Part shown: one piece after another, positions 55,659 through 64,000 of the stretch
How positions within the stretch are numbered: position 1 is the first letter of the stretch
How the letters are laid out: each line of letters starts with the position of its first letter
NCBI GenBank assembly: GCA_963576735.1
Contig: OY755178.1
Location: 7,812,001-7,876,000, forward strand
Direction: 5' to 3'
DNA: 64,000 bases
From: Bedellia somnulentella
Lineage: Eukaryota > Arthropoda > Insecta > Lepidoptera > Bedelliidae
Position numbers and translations under genes: made by a program
The notes under the pieces: model-generated
Seen by the model: only the letters and a program-made list of their open reading frames with translations
What the model was told of the DNA's origin: nothing
Database searches by the model: none

Positions 55659-56469
55659 GGGCTATAACGCACTAGCGGCCTGCCGCGATGCGGTATGCCG
55701 ATGCGGCACGCCGCAGTATGTACGGTCAGCCGTAACGGCACGCCGTATTCCGGCTAACCGTATGTTCTTGGCTCACTGCAGTCTGCCGCAATCGTCAGTG
55801 CTTCTAGAAATATTGAACACGACGACGACGGACTGGCGGGCGGGACGCGGCGTTTGCGACTACCGCGCCGAGTGCGTGGTGGGGATGCGGCGCGCCGCAT
55901 CATTCAACCGGCGCGGCTCGTCGCAGCTCTGGAACAACCGGAGCGGTTGACGGCTGGCCGCAAATCGGTGCGTCGTCATCGTGCGGTTTCATGTACTAAT
56001 CGATGTGCAGCCTACCGCAACGGCACGCCGCATGGCGGCCAACCGCTAGTGCGTTATAGGCCTTAGGGCTATAACGCACTAGCGGTCTGCCGCGATGCGG
56101 TATGCCGATGCGGCACGCCGCAGTATGTACGGTCAGCCGTAACGGCACGCCGTATTCCGGCTAACCGTATGTTCTTGGCTCACTGCGGTCTGCCGCAATC
56201 GTCAGTGCTTCTAGAAATATTGAACACGACGACGACGGACTGGCGGGCGGGACGCGGCGTTTGCGACTACCGCGCCGAGTGCGTGGTGGGGATGCGGCGC
56301 GCCGCATCATTCAACCGGCGCGGCTCGTCGCAGCTCTGGAACAACCGGAGCGGTTGACGGCTGGCCGCAAATCAGTGCGTCGTCATCGTGCGGTTTCATG
56401 TACTAATCGATGTGCGGCCTACCGCAACGGCACGCCGCATGGCGGCCAACCGCTAGTGCGTTATAGGCC
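55659..56469. repeat. Tandem dimer of a 404-bp MITE
   Basis: Units 55659-56062 and 56066-56469 are each 404 bp and about 99% identical. Ends GG.CTATAACGCACTAGCGG are inverted repeats. Outer flanks are TAA (55656-55658, 56470-56472) and TTA (56063-56065) separates the units, suggesting PIF/Harbinger-type 3-bp targets. About 26 bp of the target present in the other copy (61475-61500) is missing here. Confidence 0.85.
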
Positions 56470-56793
56470 TAAGTAAGAAAGTAGGTATGTTTATCTTAAG
56501 TATTTTAATGTTCACGATGTTCCTTGGACCCATTTTGTGTTGTGTATGTTTCTGTAAATTACTATACTTGGGGTAAAAAATCGGAAGAACCATATTATAT
56601 GCATTCCGGATATCCACCCCTTATAGAGGACCTTCCACGCGGCTCTGAACACCAGGCTCGGCACGCGCGGGACAGGCGTCGGGGTTTCCCCCATGGGCCA
56701 GCTTCGTCTCGGGGGGGAACGTCCCCCCCGGTCTTTGGGCACCTCCCCAGGCGATATAGGGGAGGGGTGGCTATCCCTATTGGGGATTAGCCA

Positions 56794-59607
56794 CTAAGGA
56801 GGGTGAGGGAGGGTGAGGATGCGTGTCACGCACCTCACCCTCGGAACCGATGTCGGGGCAGGAGGTGGAAGGGGCGGTCCCCGGGGTCGCGTGTTTTGCG
56901 ACTCCGGGGAGCGCGCGAGTTCCCGAGGCAGCGGTCGTCCGTCGGGCGGTCGTGCGTGTAGCGGGGCGATTCCGCGGAGGTGCTCGTGGCGGCAGTTGTC
57001 CGCCCGGTCGAACAGACGACGGGTCAACCCCACCACGAATTCCTCCACGGTCTCGACCCGGAGATCCCGGTGGATCGTGCTATTACGCACGTACCGCCCG
57101 GCTTTCACAAATTGGCGGAGCACCGTGTTCTGAACCCTCTGCAAGCGTAGCTTGTTCTGGGCTGAGAGTAGGCCATACCAGGCCGGCGCCGCGTACGTCA
57201 GGCGGGAGCGTATATACATTTTGTATATACGCAGTTTGGCTCGTAGTGGCAGGCTGGAGTCGAGCACCGGCCGCAAGACCGACCGGGCCCCGAGGGCTCT
57301 ATGGCGGACATGGTCCACCATAGACCCCATACGGAGGTTGCGGTCGATCTTGCAGCCCAGGTACTTGACCGAGGTCTGCCACTCGATGCTCTCGCCGCCT
57401 AAAGTAAGCGGCGCGAGACCGGTCGGCCGTCTCACCCTGGTGATCAGGGCGGCCGTCTTCCCGACGTTGACGGCCGTCCTCCACCGACCAAGCCAAGCCG
57501 GCAGAAGGTCCAGGACACGTTGCATCTTGGCAACCGCTACCCGGGGCCGACGAGAGGAGGCGAAGAAGGCGCTGTCGTCGGCGTAGAGCGCCAGCGTAAC
57601 GTCCTCCTCACCCTCGTATAGGGTGTTACCCTCGAGGGTGGGGATGTCGTTGGTGTACAGCGCGTACAGCAGTGGAGAGACACAGCTCCCCTGGGGAGTT
57701 CCCGCACGGATCGGCTTCACCTCGGACCGGGCGTCCTCCACCGACACATAGAAGGACCTCCCCTCCAAAAAGGAGGCGATGATTCTCACATATGCCGGCG
57801 GCACCCCCGCCTCCAAGAGTTTGAACAGGGCCCCGCTATGCCACACACGGTCGAACGCTCTTTCTATGTCAAGAAAGACGGCGACCGTGTAGCGTCCCCT
57901 GTTCATCTCGGAGGAGAGGTGTTCGACTACCCTCACGAGCTGGAGCGTCGTACTATGGCTGTCGCGAAAGCCGTGTTGTTCGTCCCGCAGCTGAATGTGG
58001 GGACGAAGGCGTCGCAACAGCAGACGCTCAAACAGCTTCGCGATGTGCGGCAGCAGAGTGATGGGTCGATACCCGCTCGGCTGCCGCCGGTCCTTACCCT
58101 CCTTCGGTAAGACAATAATCTTACCGGTCTTCCAGGAGGGTGGGAATCGGCCCGTGCGAAATATCCCGTTAAAGAGCCTCGTCATGGCGACGAGGGCTCT
58201 ACGGGGGAGCTGTACTAGGGCCTCGACGGGAATCCCGTCGGGGCCGGGAGCCTTCCGCCTGTTAAGGCTATTGACCAACTTCCGGACCTCCGAGGGGGAG
58301 ATGAAATCATCCCCCCTGATCGGAGGTATCCGGTCGTCGGCCAAAAACTGCTGTACCCGCCGTTCAACGAGGCTGTTGTGCTCTTCGTCGACGACAGGGT
58401 TAGGCGAGAATTGACTCTCGAAATGATCCGCCAATATCGCGGCTCGGTCCGACGCTGAGTAGCAGCGTTTGCCACCCCGGTCGAAGATGGGACAGACCGG
58501 GGCCGGAGCCCGGCTGAGCTTAGAGTTCAGCCGGTAGAGGGTGGCGTCGTCCTCAGAGGCTTTCTCGATGAGGTTTTCCCACGACCACCCTCGGAACTCC
58601 GTTATCGCGTCCTTGATAAAGGACGTGATAGCATTCAGCTGCCTCTTCAGCGCCGGACAGCGAGAACGCGACCATTGGCGGCGCAGCTCCCGCTTGTCGC
58701 GTAACTTCCGCCGGAGATGCTCCGGCAGGAGGTGACGACTCGCGAGAGCCGGCTGAGGCCGGGCTATTGTTGCGCCATCCTTGGCCGACGCGATGGCCGA
58801 AGCTAAAGCCTCGGCCAGCTCGTCGACGTCGGTGGCGCACGATATCCCCCCCGTTGGGTGGAACTCCTCCATTTTGGAGGAGTATGCACCCCAGTCAATC
58901 TTGACCCGGGGAGGAAGGGGATGCCGGAAATCAGCGTTCATTCCGAGAGCCAGAAGAACGGGGAGGTGCTGCGTGTCGGCGTCATACAGCACCTCGATCG
59001 CCGTCGGGCATGTTATCCCCGACAGCAGAGCTATGTCCAGGACATCAGGAAGATGATTCGGGTTGGCCGGGTAGTGCGTCGGGGTGCAGGGGGCAACGAC
59101 CGTATAGTCGTTGTCCTCCGCATCCCTCAGCAGTCCCCGCCCAGCCGAATTGTAGGTGGCCGAATTCCACTGCGGATGCTTGGCGTTGAAATCGCCTAAA
59201 ACCCCAGTGGCGGTCCGGCCATCCACCATGTTCCGGATGTCCTGGGGATAGAAGGGGCAATCAGGCGGTTTGTAGGCGGCGTACACCTTGAGCTCCATGT
59301 CGGCCGCCCTCAACAGTATTCCGATAGATCGGACACTGCTAAAGGCTGGCTGTCCCAACTCTTCATGCACCAGGTCTCTCCTTACGAGTACTGCGGTACC
59401 TCGGTACGCAATACCCCTCGGGGAGACCTCGTCCCTACGGTACACGAAGAAGTTGGGTACGCGGAGCTCCTCGCTATGTCTCAGCTTGGTTTCCCCCAGG
59501 AGCACGATGTGGACGTCATGCTCCTGGACCAAAGTGCGGAGACTTAGGATGTGGCCCCTGATACCGCCGGGATTCCAATACACAATGCGTAGAGATGTAC
59601 TACCCAT
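56794..59607 (-). CDS. Jockey LINE ORF2: endonuclease and reverse transcriptase (intact)
   Basis: 937 codons from ATG 59607. Endonuclease at residues about 5-225 (YWNPGGIRGH, LLGETKL, YKPPDCPF, GVLGDFNAKHPQWNS at 135-148, LPDVLDIAL, and DTQHLPV where many relatives have SDH). RT at about 450-760: RRKAPGPDGIP (450-460), GYRPITLLP (512-520), QHGFR (544-548), FLDIERAFDRVWH (578-590), AGTPQGSCVSPLLY (635-648), YADD (675-678). The C-terminal part holds RLTYAAPAWYG and LQRVQN. GETKL and AFDRVWH with a YTNDIP block are typical of the Jockey clade. Both catalytic aspartates of YADD are present, so the enzyme could be active (inference). Confidence 0.95.
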   Translation of the reverse strand: MGSTSLRIVYWNPGGIRGHILSLRTLVQEHDVHIVLLGETKLRHSEELRVPNFFVYRRDEVSPRGIAYRGTAVLVRRDLVHEELGQPAFSSVRSIGILLRAADMELKVYAAYKPPDCPFYPQDIRNMVDGRTATGVLGDFNAKHPQWNSATYNSAGRGLLRDAEDNDYTVVAPCTPTHYPANPNHLPDVLDIALLSGITCPTAIEVLYDADTQHLPVLLALGMNADFRHPLPPRVKIDWGAYSSKMEEFHPTGGISCATDVDELAEALASAIASAKDGATIARPQPALASRHLLPEHLRRKLRDKRELRRQWSRSRCPALKRQLNAITSFIKDAITEFRGWSWENLIEKASEDDATLYRLNSKLSRAPAPVCPIFDRGGKRCYSASDRAAILADHFESQFSPNPVVDEEHNSLVERRVQQFLADDRIPPIRGDDFISPSEVRKLVNSLNRRKAPGPDGIPVEALVQLPRRALVAMTRLFNGIFRTGRFPPSWKTGKIIVLPKEGKDRRQPSGYRPITLLPHIAKLFERLLLRRLRPHIQLRDEQHGFRDSHSTTLQLVRVVEHLSSEMNRGRYTVAVFLDIERAFDRVWHSGALFKLLEAGVPPAYVRIIASFLEGRSFYVSVEDARSEVKPIRAGTPQGSCVSPLLYALYTNDIPTLEGNTLYEGEEDVTLALYADDSAFFASSRRPRVAVAKMQRVLDLLPAWLGRWRTAVNVGKTAALITRVRRPTGLAPLTLGGESIEWQTSVKYLGCKIDRNLRMGSMVDHVRHRALGARSVLRPVLDSSLPLRAKLRIYKMYIRSRLTYAAPAWYGLLSAQNKLRLQRVQNTVLRQFVKAGRYVRNSTIHRDLRVETVEEFVVGLTRRLFDRADNCRHEHLRGIAPLHARPPDGRPLPRELARSPESQNTRPRGPPLPPPAPTSVPRVRCVTRILTLPHPP
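59600..59607 (-). promoter_or_regulatory. ORF1 stop/ORF2 start overlap (ATGGGTAG)
   Basis: The 8-nt overlap places the ORF2 ATG five bases before the ORF1 TAG, an arrangement suited to termination-reinitiation, as described for other insect LINEs. Mechanism is inferred. Confidence 0.7.
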
Positions 59608-61453
59608 CGTGTACCGGATCCATGGCCTCCATTAGAATGTGCAAGGCCCTTCGCAGGGCCTGCACTGGGCTTCTACCCATCAGCGTCGCCTCTAGGGCCT
59701 CCCTAATTACTTCGATCATTCGAAGTAATGTGGAGGCCATTTGGGGCGACACCGATGCGGCAGGGACGGAGGGTGCTGGGCCTGTTGGTCCAACGTCCGT
59801 CCCTGATGGAGCAGGGGCTGCCACCTTGACCGTCGCAACCGCTTCTGGCTGCTGTGCCGTCGGGGGGGGTGGTGGTGGAGCCGTAGGGGCGGCGGGCCCC
59901 TTACGGTTCCGCCTTCTGCGCCTCGCGGGGGGTTTATTTCGGGCTGAGGGCCCGTTTGCCTCCGCCATCAGTCCCGAGGCGCCCGCGACTACAGGCACCT
60001 CATTCCTGGCTGGGGGAGGGGGGATTGGGACCGCTGGACGAGGGACGGGGATTTTTTCCCGTCCCTCGGGCTTCCCCTTCGGTCGCGGAGGCGGGACGGG
60101 CGGGGCAGTTTTAGTGCCCGCCCTTCTCGCCTCGCGGACGAAGGCCTTACAGCGGCGATCATTCGCTGTATGGCCCTCGCCGCAGTTCGCGCAGGAGGGG
60201 GCGTCCTCCTTGGGGCGCGGACAGTCACCGGCAGGGTGACCAAGCCCGCACCTCACGCACCTGATGGGCCTGTGGCAGTTAATGGAGGAGTGACCGAAGG
60301 CCTGGCAGCGATGACACTGCGCAGGCCCCCCGCGACTCCTCCAGGCCTCAACAGCTACGCCCGGCATGCACAGGAGCTCCTTGATTGCAAAGAGCTCCCT
60401 CAGCCTGTCCGGGAGGATTCGGCCCTCAAGCTGCGCGAAGAACAGGCAGCCGGGGCGGTCCCTACGGGGGGGAATGGGGCGCACAAGCGCCGTCGGAAAT
60501 CCGATCTCCGACAGCGCCTGGGCGATCGCCTCGGGGGGTGTGTCCCGAGGGAGCCCGCGAATTCCCACCTTGTGGGGGCGGTCCTCGACGAGGGAGTAAC
60601 AGTACCAAGATATGGTACTGTTCGCCTTCGCGGCCTCGTCGAGGTACCGCACGATTTCGCGGTACTCCTCCGGAGACCGGGGGGTGAAGCGCACCCCCTT
60701 ACCGAAGGGGCGCGCGTTGGGAGCGTGACCAAGCCTGGTCTTCAGTGCCGCGAAATGTCGCGTCCACTCGGGGAGGCAGTCCACCACGATTGGTGGGGTT
60801 GCCTTACCCCGAGCGGGTTCCGCGGGCCCTACGCGGGGGGCGGTGGGTCGCGGCGACAACCCACTTTTGGCGGCGGTCGCGGCGGTCGCGGTTGGCGAGA
60901 CAACTCTTTTAGCAGCCTCCGCATACGAGGCAGTCGCCGTGCGGGGCTGAATTCGCGTCCCAGAAGCCGAAGTCACCGACGAGGGCGACAGACGTCGAGG
61001 GGAGGGGATAGGGGGCAGGAAGGGAGAGTCAGGGCTCGAGCCGGCGCCCGAGCTCATAACTCCAACCGACATGGGAGACGGGGTTCGGTCTTCTAACGGA
61101 GAGGCCGAAGCCGGTCGCTTACCCCCCTGGGGGGGTAAGGGGGAAGTGGGAGGATGTGGGAGAAGGGAGGAGCCGACTCCCGGAAGATCTAAAGGCTGAT
61201 GAGGTGCGGCCACCGGCGAAGCCGGTGGTTCCGCGAAGGATCTCGAGGTATAGGCGGTTTTAGGGCGCGGCCACATAGGCGGGCCCTCGCCCTCACCAGC
61301 AAAACTCGCGGGGGACGACTGTCCCGACGACGGTTCCGCTGAGGGTGGCCCTGCCACCAGCCTCTTCTCTTTGGTGAACGGGTCCGTATACACCATGATC
61401 TTCATGGGCTTAACCCTTGACTTCTTACTAATTAACTGCCTACGTACAGTCAT
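59600..61453 (-). CDS. Jockey LINE ORF1: nucleocapsid-like zinc-knuckle protein (intact)
   Basis: 617 codons. Residues 1-215 are low-complexity, rich in P, S and A; about 225-375 hold an RRM-like region with HKVGIRGLP and the block typical of Jockey ORF1 proteins (GCLFFAQL); three zinc knuckles lie at 380-435 (CHRCQAFGHSSINC, CVRCGLGHPAGDC, CANCGEGHTANDRRC). It should bind element RNA. The first ATG (61453) lies in flanking element X sequence: codons 1-6 (MTVRRQ) also occur at 55638 away from the LINE. The native start may be M17 (61405) or M20. ORF1 ends in ATGGGTAG, which also starts ORF2. Confidence 0.93.
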   Translation of the reverse strand: MTVRRQLISKKSRVKPMKIMVYTDPFTKEKRLVAGPPSAEPSSGQSSPASFAGEGEGPPMWPRPKTAYTSRSFAEPPASPVAAPHQPLDLPGVGSSLLPHPPTSPLPPQGGKRPASASPLEDRTPSPMSVGVMSSGAGSSPDSPFLPPIPSPRRLSPSSVTSASGTRIQPRTATASYAEAAKRVVSPTATAATAAKSGLSPRPTAPRVGPAEPARGKATPPIVVDCLPEWTRHFAALKTRLGHAPNARPFGKGVRFTPRSPEEYREIVRYLDEAAKANSTISWYCYSLVEDRPHKVGIRGLPRDTPPEAIAQALSEIGFPTALVRPIPPRRDRPGCLFFAQLEGRILPDRLRELFAIKELLCMPGVAVEAWRSRGGPAQCHRCQAFGHSSINCHRPIRCVRCGLGHPAGDCPRPKEDAPSCANCGEGHTANDRRCKAFVREARRAGTKTAPPVPPPRPKGKPEGREKIPVPRPAVPIPPPPARNEVPVVAGASGLMAEANGPSARNKPPARRRRRNRKGPAAPTAPPPPPPTAQQPEAVATVKVAAPAPSGTDVGPTGPAPSVPAASVSPQMASTLLRMIEVIREALEATLMGRSPVQALRRALHILMEAMDPVHDG

Positions 61454-61789
61454 TTACAGAAAAAAGACCCTAAGTTTGTAAGATATTTTTATTCAAACTG
61501 TAAGTAAGAAAGTAGGTATGTTTATCTTAAGTATTTTAATGTTCACGATGTTCCTTGGACCCATTTTGTGTTGTGTATGTTTCTGTAAATTACTGTACTT
61601 GGGGTAAAAAATCGAAAGAACCATATTATATGCATTCCGAATATCCACCCTGAACGGGGTGGATAGACGGACACGCGTTTCCGAATATCCGCCTTAGGGA
61701 GGATTTTTTAGGGTGGATAAACGGAATAAGCCGATATTGTGAAAATTATTTTGACCTTTCTATTTCAAATAAATTATATAAGTAAAAAA

Positions 61790-62560
61790 AAGGCCGAGCA
61801 GTGTCGGCTTAACATAGCACAAATATTTTTAAATACCCGCTCATCGTAAAAAGCAACTTAGGCTTTTGGTTTGGGGCTTTTGAAGTTATTTACTAGATAC
61901 TTTATCATCTTTTTAATACCACCATCCTTTAGGCCGTGTTCAAACCAAACTGACTATAAGCCGCCGAAAGTGAGCGAACGTTACGCAGTTTATTGTATTT
62001 CCATACATATTCACTTTTTCGTCCATATATAACCGACAATACGTTAATACGCAATGCGTAGACGCTGACATTCGGCGGCTGATTAATATAGCACGTCACT
62101 ACGCTCCGCGGACGCTGATTGGCTACGTAGCTTCACGTCAGCGTATTGGATCTAGATCGGCCGGCATGTATACAAGCCGACTGGTTTGTTCACACCATTG
62201 ACGTATTGTAAGCTATAAGCGTATTATCAGCATACTGTGAACGAAAAATGCCGTTTATTTTTACGTTTACACTAGGGCTCATAGTACGCCTGCTCACATT
62301 CGGCGGCTTACAGTCAGTTTGGTTTGAACACGGCCTTACTTACCATTCTTTCTCTATTCAACTTCAAAAAGTGGCTGAGGAAATTTTAATTCTCAAGCAC
62401 TGGCCAACCCTTCTTTTACAATCTACTAATTAAGAATATGAATGTATGTCAATATAAGTGTTTTTGTAACCTTTGGAGGAACTCTCATTAAAACACCAAC
62501 AGGTGGTCACCCTACTTAAAACGAGACACAGTGATCTTGTGAGCCATCCTTGTTTATAGT
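61790..62560 (-). repeat. Composite repeat, copy 2 (interrupted by a MITE)
   Basis: 61795-61931 and 62336-62560 together match 41100-40510 in inverse, apart from the LINE tail specific to that copy. GCACAAATATTTTTAAATAC, TTGGTTTGGGGCTTTTGAAG, ACTTCAAAAAGTGGCTGAGG and CACCAACAGGTGGTCACCCT are landmarks. Confidence 0.8.
61932..62335. mobile_element. PIF/Harbinger-like MITE, 404 bp, TTA target duplication
   Basis: Inverted ends GGCCGTGTTCAAACCAAACT, GACT.TAAGCCGCCGAA (about 38 bp) and TTA on both sides (61929-61931, 62336-62338). The paralogous site at about 40950 has a single TTA, an empty-site proof of the boundaries. Interior non-coding. Confidence 0.9.
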
Positions 62561-63291
62561 AGGGGAGGCGAAGCGGGGATTTTTGAAGTGACTCGAGCAT
62601 ATCAGATTATTATAAAGGGAGAATCCTTGTACCCTTTGATTTGATGTACATCTAGCGAGTATGAACCCTTCGTATAGCGGGGTATGCTTAGGGGAATCCG
62701 TCAGATAAGTAAAAAAAGACAATCCTCCAAAAAACTCGAGCGCTTCAGACTAAGTAAAGGTAGGTTAATTACATTTAGAAGAATGTATATCTGGATAATC
62801 CGACGATTTGGGCGTGGCGTTAAGAAATAAGATGGTCAAGAATCTTCAAGCGCGTGATGCGGGTGAAGGCAATGTTCCCGCGATGGTGTTTTGGTGTAAT
62901 ATTTGTGCAGGCGTTAAGACTGAACATTGTTGTTAAATTTCCTTTAAAATGGCTAGAATAACGACATCCCTTACATTAATTATCAGATTAATATATAATG
63001 GTTATCAGAATTATAAATCGCATTCATACTGTTAATGGCTGACGCGCCCAAGTATTGCTATACTACTTTTTTTTTTTACATTTTTATAAATGTTTACACG
63101 CTCTCTCCCCCACTAAAATATAAACTTGTAATATACTTCTTTTAATTTTGGAACATGAAGTATCAAATCCAATAGGTTTCTACGATGCTCGAGCAACTGC
63201 AAATTTCCAGTCCTCCCCTACTATTAGGACAATTTAGGGCGCCAGTGCGCATTCCTATTGAATTAATACTTCCATGGGTAATAATACTTAC
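62561..63291. other. Repeat-like and intergenic DNA
   Basis: GGGGAGGCGAAGCGGGGATT (62562) to ACTCGAGCGCTTCAGACT (62755) looks like a dispersed repeat but no second copy is in the window. The rest is AT-rich. Confidence 0.35.
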
Positions 63292-63334
63292 TAATAATAA
63301 TATTAATACTCTGTGGTACTTGTTGTGCTGACAT
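63292..63334 (-). CDS. Candidate first coding exon of a minus-strand gene
   Basis: ATG at 63334 in a good context (GAGAATGTC), 14 codons (MSAQQVPQSIN...) then a strong donor GTAAGT (63291-63286). A second ATG in another frame at 63366 would reach the same donor. No family recognised; the next exon could not be located. It lies head to head with the exon at 63480. Confidence 0.3.
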
Positions 63335-63479
63335 TCTCTGCCCGTGTTTGTCGTTTCGTTTTTCATTGTTTTATTTATTTTAGTTTTTTAACTATTTAAA
63401 CTATTTTATTTAACCAAGTCTATGTTTCGTTTTAGTGTTAAATTTCTAAGTATTAATTAAACATAAATTACACTTAACC

Positions 63480-63563
63480 ATGTCATCAGATTACATTGAC
63501 TATTACGATGGAAGTAAAATATTTTTATTTTTATCCACAAAAACTGGTTTACCGTTAGATGTT
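63480..63563 (+). CDS. Candidate first coding exon of a plus-strand gene
   Basis: ATG in context AACCATGTC, 28 codons (MSSDYIDYYDGSKIFLFLST...) to a consensus donor GTAAGT (63564-63569), phase 0. The reading is unlike random AT-rich DNA, and no repeat overlaps it. Product unknown; remaining exons would be right of the window. Confidence 0.4.
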
Positions 63564-63825
63564 GTAAGTAATTTTAATTTTACTGCTAAAAATTAATTAT
63601 CTAGAATTAGATAAGATTTGAGACGAATTTTAATAACGCAAGCAATTAGGAGAAGTTATAGAAAATGTTGTGTTTATCTGTACTCAGAGCTTGGGTAGAC
63701 GCAATCACCATCTATAGTTTATTATGAGTAATAGTAAACTAACTAAAAAAAGTACAGAAGTAATGTAGCTATATAATGATAATTGCCTTCGCACTGTGGC
63801 AAAAATAAATAAAACATATTTCCAA

Positions 63826-64000
63826 TAACCCATTTCTTCCTTTGGTCATAATGAAGACTTAAGGTTTTGGGGCTATTCAATGATTGTATGGGTGGTGTGG
63901 AGGCCATAACCAACAGTTTTTAAATTTCATTTTTTTTCCTGAGAACTTTTATTGTGGCCCAAAGAAATTTTTAACATAGCCATTAGTATATGTATGTTTC
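63826..64000 (+). repeat. SINE-like family A, diverged copy 13
   Basis: ACCCATTTCTTCCTTTGG, GGGGCTATTCAATGATTGTA, ATAACCAACAG and TAGTATATGTATG follow the family order in sense. Confidence 0.55.

Larger units (their letters stand above)
56620..61435 (-). mobile_element. Jockey-clade LINE, full length or nearly so, both ORFs intact
   Basis: 4.8 kb, strikingly GC-rich against AT-rich surroundings. ORF1 with three zinc knuckles and ORF2 with endonuclease and RT are open on the minus strand and overlap by 8 nt. No poly(A) tail is seen at the 3' junction (CCTCTATAAG before the flank). It is flanked by direct copies of element X sequence: 61436-61650 on the 5' side, and 55621-55658 plus 56470-56619 on the 3' side, about 215 bp with 3 differences noted. 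Confidence 0.9.
55490..61733. mobile_element. TIR element X, host of a nested Jockey LINE and MITE dimer
   Basis: Terminal inverted repeats of about 130 bp: 55490-55618 and 61606-61733 (outer end CGGCTTATTCCGTTTATCCA). Removing the nested insertions leaves about 430 bp: left arm, a centre (CTGCCTACGTACAGTCATTT and onward) and right arm. No target duplication or transposase identified, so class unassigned. Confidence 0.8.

Noticed and set aside
55588..56476. Repeated frames of 62-120 codons in the MITE dimer
   Set aside because: They duplicate because the MITE is duplicated; no conserved protein motif.
56813..59199. Several plus-strand frames of 90-166 codons
   Set aside because: Antisense shadows of Jockey ORF2.
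59595..61096. Plus-strand frames of 214 and 308 codons
   Set aside because: They are antisense to the intact Jockey ORF1 and ORF2, in GC-rich DNA; compositions (G, R, A rich) are typical shadows.

Overview
The window looks like a piece of a lepidopteran (moth or butterfly) nuclear genome. It is AT-rich, has split host genes with GT-AG introns, and is packed with non-LTR retrotransposons, SINE-like repeats and short inverted-repeat elements. The species call is inference from repeat style and gene structure; no database was searched.

Host genes. (1) 3699-3938 (+): last coding exon of a mitochondrial dicarboxylate carrier (SLC25A10 type). (2) 40266-12918 (-): a complete diacylglycerol kinase epsilon (DGKE) gene. 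I reconstructed 12 coding exons by hand; every splice phase closes and the product is 517 residues with a membrane anchor, two C1-type zinc regions, the GGDGT catalytic motif and the accessory domain. (3) 46430-43482 (-): a complete gankyrin/PSMD10-like gene, 4 coding exons, 222 residues. (4) At the right edge, two possible divergent first exons (63334-63292 minus, 63480-63563 plus) of unrecognised genes.

Most unusual host feature. Intron 8 of DGKE carries about ten extra tandem copies (14520-16030) of the 3' splice acceptor plus the 5' part of exon 9. Next to them are two decayed copies of the 3' half of exon 8. A decayed Tc1/IS630-type transposon (16320-19160, TA target duplication, 39-bp terminal inverted repeats) is inserted in one of those pseudo-exons.

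Mobile elements, left to right. 1-2515: a LINE on the minus strand whose ORF2 is open off the window edge and overlaps an SGNH-hydrolase ORF1 in the -1 frame, with a canonical A AAT TTA slippery heptamer in the overlap. 6318-7498: a deleted copy of a protein family I recall as widespread and unnamed in arthropods, here bounded by terminal inverted repeats. 19795-21330 and 21636-21940: LINE fragments. 23895-28704: a PHD-finger-ORF1 LINE with a broken ORF2. 32564-35640: a 5'-truncated LINE with a long intact RT frame. 42258-43309: a mariner-like fold-back. 55490-61733: a nest made of a TIR element, an intact GC-rich Jockey-clade LINE (both ORFs open) flanked by direct copies of about 215 bp of target, and a tandem dimer of a 404-bp MITE. 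61932-62335: a 404-bp PIF/Harbinger-like MITE whose empty site is preserved in a second copy of its host repeat at about 40950.

At least thirteen copies of one SINE-like family (ending in TATG repeats), four of a tRNA-derived SINE with A and B boxes, and three of a TIR element carrying a tRNA-like sequence fill introns and intergenic DNA. No operons, rRNA genes, CRISPR arrays or prokaryotic features are present. Exon boundaries were read by eye from GT-AG signals and frame continuity; repeat boundaries are approximate unless flanked by a stated target duplication.
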